A DNA stretch of 64,000 nt, from the NCBI GenBank assembly GCA_946122785.1, contig CAMGYJ010000002.1, forward strand, positions 67,295,703-67,359,702, written 5' to 3'. Every line of letters begins with the position of its first letter. The stretch's first letter is position 1. This DNA comes from Linum tenue. Its lineage: Eukaryota; Streptophyta; Magnoliopsida; Malpighiales; Linaceae. Position numbers and translations under genes: made by a program. This document shows positions 11,648 through 24,385 of the stretch, one piece after another. Under the pieces are notes generated by a model. That model saw only the letters and a program-made list of their open reading frames with translations. It made no database searches and had not been told where the DNA came from.

Positions 11648-14095
11648 CGGGTTGGATCACATCTTAAGCCCCAAACTTAAGAAGTTGCTTAAGCTTTGGC
11701 TAGCCAATAGGAAGAGGAGAGAGAGGAGAGGAAGGTAACCAACTAAAAGGGCAAATAGGGTAGTTTGGTTAATTATTAGATGTTAATAATAATAATAATT
11801 AGTGGTGTAAAAATCCAAAACGTTTCCCACTCCCCTAAAATCCGCCACTTCCCCATTAAATAGAAATTCAAAATTAGTGCAGTTAAATAAATAATATTAT
11901 TTAATCTTTAATGAAAATCGAAATTAGTAGTTAATATTTTAAAACTGCAAATTCGAAATTAGAAAATCTCTATTCTCTCTGTGCGACTAGCAGTGACGTT
12001 ATTAACGCTTTTCAATGACATTAACAACGTTTCTCAAATGAATTATTATCGATATACTTCATCGGTACTAACAATGTTAATATACCATTAATGGTTTTAC
12101 GATTACATTATTGATGATTTTATTTCAACTGCTAATATCCATTTTTTTATCAACGCTTATGAATGAATTATGAAAGTTATGTTATATCATCGTTAACAGT
12201 TTGAATAACATTATTATTTATTTACAACATATTTATTGACAATTCATGTTTTCACGTCATGTTCATAACCAGTCAATCATGGTCTCTTACAAGGACTTTC
12301 ACTGATATTATTAATAGTTTGAGACTAATTGATATTGTTTTACGTTGTCATTCTCATCGATCATAAAGCACAATGCTTATTTTCAACATCCTCGACACTC
12401 GTGACATCTTGCACCTGTGATTCACTAAACAAAATATTAGTTCATGGTGGTGCAAAACTTTAGTCAAGCAAACCAACATTCACACCCCATAACCAAAACC
12501 GTTGATAATGGTACAACGAATCATTGATAATAAAATTGTATTTCGTTGAAAGCAAGCACAAAACATTAATAATATTCAAACTTATTGTTAAATATCAAAT
12601 ACCATCTATAACTAATTGTTAAAAAAAAAATCTATAACTTTCATATGATTGTGGTATTTTGTTAAAAACAATAAAAAAATGTTAACTTTAAAAATGACCT
12701 CTGACAGTTAATAACGGTATTGTAAATTATTAATAAATAGGTTGTGTTTTGTTGGACATGCAAGCAAAATCATTAACAATGGTGATATTCAATTGTTATT
12801 AACCACATAATATGTGTTATTAATAAGTCTTTCCAACAAAATAGCAACGACATATAGTAGCAGTATTATCATTTTATAAGTAATTTTGTGGTGTTTCTCG
12901 TACTCATTATCAACAATATCTCGTAGATTTTTCAAATAACTCATAGAACATTTACAATAACTAGCCATTAACTTATTAACAATTTCAGCCCAATTGTTAT
13001 CGACATAATATAATGTTGTCAACATTTATGCGCGGTATTATTAACAATATACATCATCATTATTATTGGCATTATTGATGTAATATAATATTGTCAACAT
13101 TTATGCGCAGTATCATTAACGATATACATCATCACTATTATTGGCGTTTTACGAAATCATCATCAATGATATCTAGCTATTTTAACGTAAACCATAGAAC
13201 GTTTACAATGACTAAAATTAAATTATTCACACTTTAGGACAAATTATTATCTATGTAATGTAAGGTTATCCACGTTTATGCGAAGTATATTAATAGTATA
13301 AAATATCGCTATTATGGTTTCACAAACAGTTAGATGATTGTCAAACCTAATGATGCGAACTTTTCCCACCATATCATTGAAAACTGAACGAACAACAATT
13401 AACAACTTGTCAAAAAAGCATTGATAACAAAATATGTTCAATGCATTTATCTTAAGAACAGACGAAACGCAATGATTGGCGGCAGTCTCCGTCACGTTGT
13501 CGAGCGGAGGAAAGACGAAGTCGAGGGCGAAGCTGGTGGACTCACCGACTGAGATGGAGGCGATGAGGAATCCGCAGGAGCCTCGTCTTGAGTGACTGGT
13601 GCCGTCCGTGGTTTGCCGACTAGGAGGGGAACAAAGGAGGAGATGCTGCCGAAGAAGGAAACAGCGTCGGATATGGAGAAGACGAGGACAAGGCCGGCGG
13701 AGACGTCGACCGCCGGGGAAAAGAAGTCAGAGACGAGGCTGGGGTCGGGTTTAGCTCCCCGCTTACTGGTGCTCTGCTTGCCGCCAGTTGTCGGAGCCGC
13801 AGAAAAAATCTACATGGTTGTTTAATCCAATAGAACAGTAGGAAAAAACCCTACATCAATTTTTTTTATAAGCCTACAGCAAATTAACTAACGTAAAACA
13901 TGGGATTATTATCAATAAATACAACAATAATTAATTAAATCAAAATTACAATTACAATGCCAATACTACCCCTAACTACCTAAAACCGGCTAACTACCCA
14001 CTAACTATCCGCTAACTACTTAAGATTAATCTAATGGCCCATATTAACTTAAGGAACTTCTTAAGTTCAGAGGCTTAAGGATGTGAACCCATCCG
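11648..14095. mobile_element. Non-autonomous Mutator-like element (MULE), 2.45 kb
   Basis: The ends CGGGTTGGATCACATC and CGGATGGGTTCACATC (right end reverse-complemented) extend into about 55 bp of TIR sharing CTTAAG-rich blocks. Both flanks carry the exact 9-bp duplication TGATTAGTG (11639-11647 and 14096-14104). No transposase was found. The interior is AT-rich with internal tandem duplication (a unit of about 85 bp around 12990-13150, weaker at 13255). A GC-rich block at 13490-13830 differs sharply in composition and may be captured host sequence. Confidence 0.85.
13490..13830. other. GC-rich block inside the MULE, possible captured exon
   Basis: The base composition changes abruptly from AT-rich to GC-rich for about 340 bp and both strands stay open for long stretches. 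The plus-strand frame contains KEETAS- and RTRPAETSTAGEKKSET-like residues. I recognise no family. It could be a Pack-MULE capture or simply a GC-rich subterminal region. Confidence 0.3.
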
Positions 14096-14104
14096 TGATT
14101 AGTG

Positions 14105-15154
14105 TCCTATGGATTACTGATGGGATCCGCTCCCATTTTTTATGCATTATCCGTAATTAAAATACATTAGGATAAATAGGTTCATACGTAGAAAAGGAAA
14201 ATCAATGCAAACGTTAATAAAAATGGAAAGTCATTAAAATATTTTAACCATATATTCTTATAATCCAAGTGTACCATAATTATCCAAAATTTTATTAAAA
14301 ACTATTGACCATCTCAAATGTGTGTAATTTTCATTCTAATATCAATGCAAGATCATAAACACTAAAAAATTAGAATGATTCTATCAACCGAGGGTTTAGG
14401 GAATAGGGATGGTTACTTTTCAAGAAGATTAGGTATTTAGGTTAGCTGAAAGTGCAAAGCACTTGACTTGCATGCATACAAGTATAAGATCATGACATGA
14501 AAATAAAATAATAATCGTAGTTTCTGCTTCCAGAATACAATCAATTCATCGAGGTCGTGGCGTACATGACCCTTGCAAGTAACGATGTTACATATCGTAA
14601 GTTGTCATAGTCTATTCCTTCTTCCGTACGATGAATTTGTTCGCAATCTGTAAGATACTTGACAAATTAGTTGGAGAACGATTTTTTTTTCAATTGATTC
14701 ATTAAAGAATATATTATATTATATTCTTGAAACAGATCTCATCAATTCGAAGGCAATCTTGAAGTGAATATGCTCTTCAGTATTCTTCATCCTCATCAGA
14801 ACAAGGAATAGTAATGGTCTAATGGGTGAAGCATACACTAAGAATTGATTTGATATAGTTGGTTTTCAATTTTCAATTCCCGAACTTACCTCCACCTAAT
14901 TGTCGTTCAAAACTTGCCCTATTTATACACTAGCTAGTAATCGAATAATAAACCCATAATATTGCCCACTTCTCTATTATCCTTGTCCACATCTGTTTGT
15001 TGACTTGTTGTTCGTCTCACTGCCCAGCATTATCATATGGCAAAAGGGTTGTCGTAATTTTTCAGCGATTGGTTTTGGAGTTTTACGCTCAAATAATGTA
15101 TGGGATCAATCCATGCCAGCTAGCTATCAGTACTGTAATAGTAGACTACTGAGT
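14105..15154. other. Gene-free intergenic DNA
   Basis: AT-rich sequence without a supported ORF, RNA gene or bounded repeat. Confidence 0.5.
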
Positions 15155-15173
15155 AATCGCTTTGTATATTATT

Positions 15174-15282
15174 TTTTTTTGATAATGGTGAAAATTGTAT
15201 TAAAGAAGAAACGATAAATCCACAATCCAAAAGGCGGGAACAGACGTTCACAAGAAGCGAACCCCTGCTGAAAGACATATAC
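15174..15282 (-). mobile_element. 5'-truncated LINE/L1 insertion, 109 bp
   Basis: The insert begins with a T-run (the poly-A tail in minus orientation) and encodes on the minus strand the L1-like 3'-terminal residues GFASCERLFPPFGLWIYRFF. It is flanked by a perfect 19-bp duplication, AATCGCTTTGTATATTATT (15155-15173 and 15283-15301). This is the signature of target-primed reverse transcription. Confidence 0.85.
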
Positions 15283-15301
15283 AATCGCTTTGTATATTAT
15301 T

Positions 15302-15773
15302 GTTTCAGGGAGATGATATATATAAAGTGTAAGCAAAGAAAGAATGTGATTCAGTGAAAGCTGCACATGGACCTGCATTGGAATGGAGACCAGCCCCCTT
15401 TTTTTCTGGATTTGTTTAACAAAGCATATCGAGCCATTGACCGACCGAGCGAGGATCCAAAGGCATTTCTGGAATGTTAATTATGATTAAAAAACTCCAC
15501 TGGTAATTAACTCCTTTTTTCTTGTGCTGAATACTGAGAACGACTTTGAGAATTGTTTTTTATTTATATATATTTTTTATGGGTGAAAGATTTTTGAAGG
15601 GTGGTGCAGAATTTAGTGCAGTAATGATCTGCCCTAGGTTTAGGTTGTGTTTGCCCTCCTGACATAATGTTTGGCATTTATTACATGCATGTGAGACAGC
15701 ATCTTTGCCCATGGGTGGTGGGCTTTGAGCTTCAACAAGACGTGGCGGGAGAGTCCTGTGGCTGAAATATATA
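15302..15773. other. Gene-free intergenic DNA
   Basis: No gene or bounded repeat is seen between the LINE insertion and the MULE target site at 15774. Confidence 0.5.
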
Positions 15774-15784
15774 ACTTAACTGGG

Positions 15785-17931
15785 GTAAGATCAGGTGACT
15801 AAGGGGTACCCTTAGTCACTTGGCTAAGTCAATCTGAGCCTTCCATGCTCATTAAAATCCTAAGGCTACAATTAATTCATTTTAAGGAAGGACAACATAG
15901 TAATTGTACATTTTAATTTTGTAATTAAAAAAAAAAAGAGTTCCCTCACCTGTTTGTCGCACGCGGAGATGAATCCACAGAGACGGCGGCCATGGACGAC
16001 GACGGCGGCCAGGGACGACGACGGCGGCCAGGGACGACGGCGTTCTGTGTTCGGGGGAGAGAGAGAGAGAGAGAGAGGCGGAGGTAGAGGAGAAGAGAGA
16101 GAGAGAGGCGATGGCGACCGTAGAGGAGAGAGAGCGGCGGCGATAGAGGAGAAGAGAGAGAGACGACGGTGGCGGCGAGTAACAACAAAGACGGCGGCGA
16201 GGAACGGCGGCGGCGGCGAGGAACAACGACGAGAGGGACGACGACCGTGGAGGAGAGAGAGGCAGCGGCGGTTGAGGAGGAGAGAGAGGCGGCGACGATT
16301 TCGTAATTTTATCATTCCAGTTTGTATACTTTATGTTATGATTTGTACTGTTAGTATGTTTTGTATTGTTTGTCATTTTTTGTGATATTTTGTACGTTTA
16401 GTATGCTTTGTACTGTTTGTCGGGTTATTTTGTAATGTTTGTACACTTTGTTATTTTGTAATGTTTGTTGGTTTCTTTTGTATTGTTTGTAATCTTTGTA
16501 TGACTATTTTGTATATATTGTAATTTGTAACTTTTGTTGCTCAAGTTTGTATACTTTTATGTTATGATTTGTATACTTTGTATTCATTTGTTTGTAATAC
16601 AAGTTTACCAACCTGTATTGTAAGTAGTTATATTTTGTACGTGTAGTATGCTTTGTACTGTTTGTCGGTTTCTTTTGTAATGTTTGTAATGTTTGTTGGT
16701 TTCTTTTGTATTGTTTGTAATGTTTGTTATTTTTGTCAACCATGTTTGTAATGTTTGTATTGTTTGTAATGTTTGTATGACTATTTTGTATATATTGTAA
16801 TTTGTAACTTTTGTTATTCAAGTTTGTATACTTTTATGTTATGATTTGTATACTTTGTATTCATTTGTTTGTAATACAAGTTTACCAATCTGTATTGTAA
16901 GTAGTGATATTCTGTACGTGTAGTATGCTTTGTACTGTTTGTAATGTTTGTTTGTAATGTTTGTTTGCAATGTTTGTAATGTTTGTTATTTTGTAATGTT
17001 TGTAATGTTTGTTGGTTTCTTTTGTATTGTTTGTAATGTTTGTTATTTTTGTCCACATGTTTGTCATTTTTGTCAACCATGTTTGTAATGTTTGTTATTT
17101 TTGTCCACATATTAGTACTTACAATACAAAGCGAAACATACTAAGAATACAAGCAAAACATACTAAGAATACAAACTGTCAAAGAAAAACATACTAAGAA
17201 TACAAACTGTCAAAGAAAAACATACTAAGAGTACAAACTAATGTTACAAACTATACAAACCATACTGACATTTTGTACAAAAATACTAACAATACAAACT
17301 AATGTTACAAAACATACAAACTATACAAATCACTGTTCTTCCTTCAGACGACGTATACGAAGTCTCTCCACCGCCGCCGCCGCCGCCGCTGCCGCCGACT
17401 CTCTCTACAGCTGTCGTTACCTCTCTCTCTCTCTGCCATCGCCTCTCTCTCCTCCATCATTGTCGAAGCTCTCTCCGCCGCCTCTCTCTCCTCACCACCG
17501 TCTCTCTCTCCTCTGTTTTCCGACGAGTAGATCTACTTTCTCTCTCTCCAAGGCTGCCGCCTCTCTCTCCTCCAGCGTAGCGGCGCCGCCATCTCTCTCT
17601 CCATCGACATCGTCGCCTTTCTCTTTCTCTCTCTCCTCTATCGGCGTTCGATCTCTTTCCCCCTCCGCCATGGCTTTGTTTCTCGCTCTCTGGACATCGC
17701 AGCAAAAACGGACGGGAAGAGGAGGAGACGGTTGCAGAAGGGAATCAGTAATTAATTAATAAAAAAGGAAAAACAATTAATGAAATTTTTTTAATGCCAG
17801 AATTGCCCCTCCCAGTATTTAAAAATCCCTTCCCTAATATTCACCGTTAGATTGATCCTCCTACATCCAATGGCTAGGGGGGGCTTAGCCAAGTGACTAA
17901 GCACCCCCCCTTAGTCACCAGATCCGGACTC
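15785..17931. mobile_element. Non-autonomous MULE with GC-rich arms and a TTTGTAATG tandem-repeat core, 2.15 kb
   Basis: The flanking duplication is ACTTAACTGGG (15774-15784 and 17932-17942). The ends share GATC(A/T)GGTGACTAAGGGG and CTTAGTCACTTGGCTAAG blocks in inverted orientation. Inside each end lies a GGCGGC/GAGAGA-rich arm (15940-16300), mirrored as CCGCCG/CTCTCT (17350-17740). The core (about 16310-17100) is a degenerate tandem array of TTTGTAATGTTTG. Open frames here (for example KHYKQ- or SLSLS-rich) are repeat artefacts. No transposase is present. Confidence 0.82.
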
Positions 17932-17942
17932 ACTTAACTGGG

Positions 17943-19800
17943 AATTTTTGCCTATAGAAAACGTAAGATCAATATTGGGGAAGAACGCTCCATTAAAGGA
18001 GGGTGGAAAACGTAGGAAGAACATTACTCCATACAATAACCAAGTTTTTGTTGCTAGTCTTTTGCTAATTGTGACTGTGAGCATCTAAAATTTCTCCTAG
18101 ATGTGATAATAATGGACACCTATATGTGTTTTCACTCCTCTATATGAAATTTTCATACTCGTACACACGATTCTCAGTCTGGAACCATAGAGAGAAAAAG
18201 AGCGGGAAATAACTAACTTCCAAACTAACTGAGTGAACTAACTACCCTATTTAGTACCTATTATGTTACACTATTACTGATTCTTCAAGTGTTAAACAAG
18301 GTCTAATCTACTATAGTATAACGCCCTTGTCCTCTGGTGACTCGAGCATTGGTGCCTGTGGCACTAGAGTAGATGTTTCTTGTCTGGATTGAGGTAATTA
18401 TTTTTAAAAACTAGTTGATCTTAATAACTCAAGTTTTTCGAGAGAGAATGAGCACTAGAAATCGCGTCAAGACATGTGGACGAGTGTCCGCCAAGCATTC
18501 CAATGTAACCAATTGGAGTGCATGGCGGACGAGGGCAGAAGTCACGCCAAGACGCGCGAACATGTGTGCCGCTTTTGATAACAAGAAGGAGAATGTTAGG
18601 GGCGTATGGGGGACACGTAAAATGTCTTTCTCAAAGTTTAATCAACCTTTGCCGTAAAGGCATATGGTGTGTGGACACTTACGTGCCTCTTTTGATAAAG
18701 AAGACCAGAATTTGTAGCGAGAAAAGATCTAATAAACTAAGAGGGAAAGGATAGAGAGAAGAAAGAAAACATGCGCCCTGTGCGCCGTAAAGAGTGGTTA
18801 GTAGGATTGAGTACAAAGGGAAAGTGCTAAGGGCGCATGAAGGATAGGTTAGCTACCTTTGATAAAGCTGCACCAACTTTTACCAAGAAGGCATATGTTG
18901 TGTGGACGCGCAACGTGTTGTTGGTTAACAAATGATGGACTCGCAAGGTTGTACGTGGACGCACGAAAACTAGGCGAAAGACTTCTTGCATCTGGAAGTT
19001 AGGCGCTCATAAGAAAAACATTGAGCGCCTAACTGGGGAAAATTGTTGGGGGTGATTAGAAATAGTCCAGCCAAGCCAACTTAACATTGATGGAAAAGTA
19101 AGCCTAAATGGAGCAAAGCCCATCATAACCCATCTTGGCCAGTACAAGAGAGGAAACACTACCTCGGAGGCTCATGAAGACAAGATAAGCATCCGTCCAA
19201 ATTAGTAGAGAAACTGACAAATTGGTGCATGCGCCCCTTTTAGTGTGCGAGAAGGAAAGTCGGTCTAGACGCATGCAAATTGGAGGAAACCATACATTAA
19301 ATGTTCTAACAAGAATGTCGGATCTATCTTGGTTATAAATAGGGGACAGGTAATAGCATTTAAGGAGGTTGGATTCTGATAAGATCTCGAGCTCGTGAAA
19401 GGTTAGGTTCTTTTGTCAAAGCTGTGCAACAACAACTCAAACTCGGATAGCTCGAATTAACCTTCGAACAAACATATAAAAAAGGATATGTTGGGATAGA
19501 TACTTGCCACAATCAAGTGTAATCACTTGATTAATGAGAGTCTTGCCAAACTCTTCTCGAATCTTCAATAGAAAAACTCAAACAAGAATCTTGCCCTACC
19601 TATGGAGTCCACCAATAGCTAAACCAATAACCATAAGCACGCGACTCCATGGAGAAAAACACACCTCGGTGTAAAAATCTTATTCAAAAACGTCTAACCC
19701 TAAAATTAAAGTTTGCAACCCTTTATATAGCACAGAGAAAATAAAATAACCAAAAACCCGAAAAGAAACAAAAATCTAATCCAAAAAGGAAGGCCGAACT
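17943..19800. other. LTR-retrotransposon-like, gene-free DNA
   Basis: From about 18460 the sequence carries short degenerate subrepeats (CATATGGTGTGTGGAC, TTTGATAA, GCGCATGA), then TTATAAATAGGGGACAGG at about 19335 as a TATA-like element. This resembles the U3/R of a decayed gypsy-type LTR, and gypsy-like protein remnants follow. I could not find paired LTR ends. Confidence 0.4.
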
Positions 19801-21110
19801 CAGACAGGCCCGAAACCCGGTCAAAATACCCGCTCTGGTATTTTCTCCTTATGCCCAGGGTGCTCCTGCCTCTGTTCCTCGATACCTCTCATCTTTTCCC
19901 GGTAGGGGAATTGACCAGTGTCAGCCGGGTATTCGCTTCTACGTACGGGGATCACACCAGTTCCTCCCCATTGAAGAAGCTTTGCCCTCAAAGCTTTCCA
20001 GCCTGGCTTCCTAACAAAATTCTCTACACCATCATAAAAAAGAACAAACAATCTCCACAATTCCATGGAATCAAAGCTCAACTATATCGGCTAACACGGG
20101 CTCTAGTCCATGAACTTTGAAATGTCGGTCGTCATTCAATCTGCAGAATTGAACGTCGACGTTAGTAAAATTAGTTTTCGCAGATTGAACAAGATCAGTT
20201 CTCCTCCCTTCAGAATCGATATAGTAGGTTGGTATTGATGAGCTCTCATTCCATGGGGTAGTAGCATCCTCATTCAATCCTTCTGCTTTGGACTTGGCGC
20301 ACAGAAGCTCCAAAATTCGGATCTGTGTCTTGAACTTCACTGGTAGCAATAAAGGCTTCACTAACCAAGCTTGTAACGGCTGGTCCTCCTCTTCTCTGGC
20401 CTTAGTTGCTTAAAAAACCTCACATATCCATAGAGCCTAACACGTTGAATCATCCTCCAGCTCAATGTCATCTTCCATTGGCCGATAAACGTCTGCACTT
20501 TGGTGCATCGGAGAACTCGAACTCGATCTATGCTCCACCATGGTTTGAAGTAAGGCTCCCACCTGAGCCATCTTTGCTGCAAGCTGTTTCATGGCTTCTT
20601 TTACATACTCTCGCTGTAATCATTGCCCGGACTTCCAATCATCAGCAGCTTCCTCCCCGGATAAAGGTGTCGAAATGAATACCTTCTTCTGATGCATCAA
20701 TCAGAAGCTTCTGGACCTTCTGTTGACCAGATGAACTCCATATTCTTGGAACCAGATTTGTCCCAACATAATATGATATTTAAGCTTGGACACCACGTCA
20801 CACAAGACCTCGTCTTCGTATCCGTCAATAAAACACTTCACAGAAACTTGTCGAACCGTGATGCTTGAAATCTTCTCACCAGGAAACTGTAGCATGTATG
20901 GAGCGGGATGTAGACGCATTGGCAGTCCCAATTTCGTCATTTTTCTTGAGCTGATCAAATTTGATTTGATCCCTCCATCTACAAGCACATAATACACCTT
21001 CTCTTGAGCCAAACAGCGAGGATAGGAGACCTGATTTGAAGGTGAACTCTTCATAATCGCCACTAACTTGAACGAGGCTCTGATACAAACTGATAAGATT
21101 CCAAACTCGT
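19800..21110 (-). pseudogene. Decayed, rearranged Ty3/gypsy-type remnant (aspartic protease and gag-like pieces)
   Basis: On the minus strand 21063-20701 encodes a retropepsin-like segment containing YYVLVDGGIKSNLISSRKM and a later LKYHIMLGQIWFQEYG. This is the typical gypsy protease pattern, but the active-site DSG is altered to DGG. A gag-like N-terminal piece (MAQVGALLQTMVEHRSS) lies at about 20570-20520, downstream of the protease on this strand, the reverse of gypsy order. The locus is therefore rearranged. Several stops and frame changes occur. It is not functional. Confidence 0.6.
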
Positions 21111-21259
21111 GAAAATGTGTTCCGGATAGGAGACCTGCTTTTCATGTCCAACTAGACTATTTCAATATTCCTTTAGTGTGCATGAAGTGTTACAATTTGA
21201 GCATGAATGTAATACTGGAAAGGAGGATGAGAGGAGGTCTACCAGACTCCAATAGCATA

Positions 21260-22812
21260 ATCAGTTGTGGATGTAATAGCCAAGATGGATAACAAAAAGG
21301 AGAAGGAACACGATCAGGCAGATGAATCGAGACATGAATCAGGTCAGATAGTGGGGGTGATTGTCGAAAGTTCAGTAGAAATGGCTAAGTTGGGTTTGAA
21401 CCAGACAGTTACAAACTTGGTCTCTTCTCTGGCAGTTGGTAACAACTGGTCTTCAATTGTGGCTTCAAAACACACTCTACCAATTGAAAAAGAGTTCTAG
21501 CAAGTAGTGGCAAGTAGTTCTAGAGTTAGCCCTGTGAAAGGGTAGTTGGTTACTAATTCTTTTGAGATATTGACTTCTTTGGACCAGTTTGATGTGGGTT
21601 CTTTAGTGGTAACTCCTCTCAAGGATTCTATGCAATTCCCGGAGATGCAAAAATACCGTGTCCCTTAGTTGAGAAAAGGGGAAAAGGTAAGTTGGCCTTC
21701 AAAGGTCAAACATCCATCCAAGTAAAATGATTGTTCTGTCATGGAACATGTGGAGATTTAATAACTCCTCTAAACATGGGTATATACTATATAGTAGATA
21801 TAAGGTGGATATTGTAGGCATATTGGAAACAAGAGTCAAGAAGGAAATGAAAAATAATAATAGAGAAGACCTTTTCAGAGAGGATCTATGTAGTAGGAAT
21901 AAGGCTTGTTTGCTAAGACATAAATGGGTCGTCCTAGCTTATCAACAAACACTCTAGACAACCTGGATAAAGGAATATAGGTTGAAAAATCTGAATATAA
22001 GGGGAGTACAGACTACAGGATCAAGGGTCTAGTCCAAGATCCTCAAACTCAGAGGGTTAGCAGCAAGAAAGTTGTGTGCTACAAGTAGTAGCATTGTTTG
22101 GGAATGCAAGCTGATAGCTAAGTATAAGGTAAAAACTGTATGGGAAAACATTAGACCTAGAGGGAACAAGCTTGAATGGTCCAGTTTAATCTGGAAAGGG
22201 TTGCAGATCCCCAAAAATTTGGTTACTTCTTGGTTGATTATTTTGGATAGAATCTCCATCCTTGGCAAGATCAAGAGGTAGTCTCCATAAATTAATGATG
22301 TTTGTCTATTGTGCCCGAAAGCTCCAGAATCCAGGGAGTATCTTCATCTGTTGCTCTTTCACTAAGAAGGTAATAAGGGTTGTTTTCTAACCAAGGTGGG
22401 ATTATAATCCAAGAGGGTCATGGTAAGAAGGTGTTAGCTAGAGTTGTCGTCTGAGGTTTGCAGGGTCATAGTTTGGGGGGGGGGGGGGGGGGGGTTGATT
22501 TGAAATTTGGAGGGAGAGTTGCAGGAAGCTTTATGCTGAGAAGAGTAAGGCAGTAGAAGACTTATTGAAGAAGATGCAGGGTGTAACTGAAGCCAAAATA
22601 GGGGGCTGGCCCAAGGCAGTTGCAACAACCAGGGTTTCTCCTCTTTGGTTTCGCCTTTAGTGTAGTTTTTTCTAGACTTTTGGTAGTAGAGTCTTAGTTG
22701 TTGCTTCCCCGTTTTTCTCTATCTTCTTTTTTTGTGGTTCCATCTTACATTGTACTGATTGATTTTGATCATATTTGATGAAATAAAAAGATTCTTATTC
22801 ATTGAGAAAAAG
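21260..22812 (+). pseudogene. Internally deleted LINE/L1 remnant
   Basis: In order there are an ORF1-like region (about 21267-21500), then MIVLSWNMWRFNNSS at 21727, the start of an AP-endonuclease-like domain with VDIVGILETRVK. A jump follows to a zf-RVT-like region at about 22130-22370 (KLEWSSLIWKGLQIPKNLV, CLLCPKAPESREYLH). The 3' end reads TTTTGATCATATTTGATGAA and an A-rich tail. Most of the endonuclease and all of the reverse-transcriptase core are missing. A 20-G homopolymer sits at 22475-22494. Confidence 0.7.
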
Positions 22813-23127
22813 GTGTAATTTGCGAACGATCCATGAATCCACCAATTCAATTGGGTTGATATCAATTGCATTGAATTTAAATGAATTGGATTAGTTGAAT
22901 ATTTAAGTGAATTGAATTGGATTAGAAATTGACACCTCTAATTAATTCATGGCATGGTAACAAAAAAAAAAAAAAAAAGTTCACTTCCGAATGCAACTAA
23001 GAGCATAAAGTTAAAATTGGAGATATGGAGAAATCAGATATATGGAGAAACATAGAACACAAGGAGTTGTATTGATCGATAGTTACTTTTGGAATGAAGG
23101 ACATTCTAAACTCCTCTAGATCTCAGC
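22813..23127. other. Intergenic DNA with an A-run
   Basis: A GAATTGGATTAG-type degenerate repeat (22840-22940) is followed by an A17-18 run near 22960 and probably the 3' UTR of the minus-strand gene ending at 23128. Confidence 0.4.
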
Positions 23128-23755
23128 TTAGAAGAGACAGCTAATTGGATTTGGTAAAAGGACCATGAATACAATCATAACTGAAAGGAGTACGAAGGCG
23201 ATGTGCCATCCTTGCTTAGCAACCTTGACTTTTCTCTCGTTCATTTGCCGGAGCTCCATTTCAACCACTTGATGCCTCGCATCTGTGGCTTCAAGATCCT
23301 TGAGCAGGTCCAGAACCAGCTTCTTGATCGACCCGGCATGGGTGCTACTGCCTCTACTACTGAGTAAGGCCTCCACCACCTCGGGCTTCAGATCGGTACC
23401 TGCATGCTTTCCCAACACGATTCATATAGTTTTAGAATAATTTCACAATATAAAATGTGAAATTACGTATGTAATTTCATTTTATGGCATCCCCTTAAAT
23501 AAAATCCTAACTACACCACTGGGTACCTGCATGCTTCCCCAAGACCTCATCCGCCAACCGCTCGATTTCTCCCTGCAAGCATTTCTTGGCATTCTCCATG
23601 CTCTCTAGTTTCTTCAGCCATACATCCTCCACGAAGCCAGAGTTGGGAGCGTTTGTCATCTGAAGATTACCGGAGATGGGCAGATTTTGGTGGCCGCGGA
23701 TGATTGAGGAGGTCGAGCGACGACCGCAGGCTGGTGATTTTTGGCGATTGATCAA
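23128..23755 (-). CDS. Small coiled-coil protein with C-terminal membrane segment (two exons, about 166 aa)
   Basis: Exon 1 is 23755-23527 and exon 2 is 23399-23128, giving 167 codons. A 127-bp GT-AG intron separates them. The protein has a variable N-terminus, then VWLKKLESMENAKKCLQGEI, a heptad-like helical middle and a C-terminal hydrophobic stretch (GWHIAFVLLSVMIVFMVLLP) that ends a few residues before the stop. This suggests a tail-anchored membrane protein. I do not recognise a named family. It is paralogous to the gene at 26986-27507 (shared VWLK-LE-MENAKK-LQ). The intron is bounded by a 21-bp near-perfect direct repeat containing AGGT (23395-23415 and 23522-23542). It may be a recent intron or an insertion that disrupts the gene; if unspliced, the frame ends after GKHAGTQWCS. 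Confidence 0.6.
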
Positions 23756-24385
23756 GAAGTTGGAGAAATTAAATTAAATTCCTTTCTTTCTGTTCGTGGT
23801 TGAAGAATTAATGGAATGGATTCATCGGGTTGTTTGATTGGAATAGAAGAGATACGGAAGAGGAAGAGAGATCGGTACGGTATGCGAAGAAAGAAACTTT
23901 GGTAGCTAGGGTTTGCACTTTGCAATAATAATCTCTGGGGAATGCATGGAAATGGGTTTCATTAACGAGAAATTCTTACATACGATTTTTTTTTTATGAA
24001 ATATTGTAATTTTTTTATGAAGTGATGCGTTTATATATGGTGGCTACTTGGTTATACTCACTTTTTGGGTGCATTTATTACACTCAACTCTAAAGTAGTT
24101 ATAAGATATCGAATTTTGAACTTTAACTCGTAGAATTAGTCAAATATGATAATATAACAAAGGATCACAACTAATCAATTCATCATCATACTCCATACTT
24201 CAATTTTGAACACCAACCCTCAACCACAAATTGTGAACCATAACCCTAAATACCTAAATCCTAAATTCTTCAAATCAAACTATATCTTCAATGACTTTTG
24301 TACAAATTCATGTGTTTTCTTGTCCATCATACCACAAGAATACTAGAAAATAAAATAAAATAAATAAACCCGACTCTTAGATCTG
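23756..24385. other. 5' flank and AT-rich intergenic DNA
   Basis: This would contain the promoter of the minus-strand gene at 23755. No TATA element stands out. The rest is AT-rich without features. Confidence 0.4.

Noticed and set aside
15872..16385. Long overlapping frames on both strands rich in Ser/Leu/Pro or Arg/Gly
   Set aside because: They fall in the GA/GGC-repeat arm of a MULE defined by its duplication. The composition explains the open frames.
16504..17110. Asn/Thr/Lys/Tyr-rich minus-strand frames
   Set aside because: They are reading frames through a TTTGTAATG tandem array without stops on one strand, not proteins.
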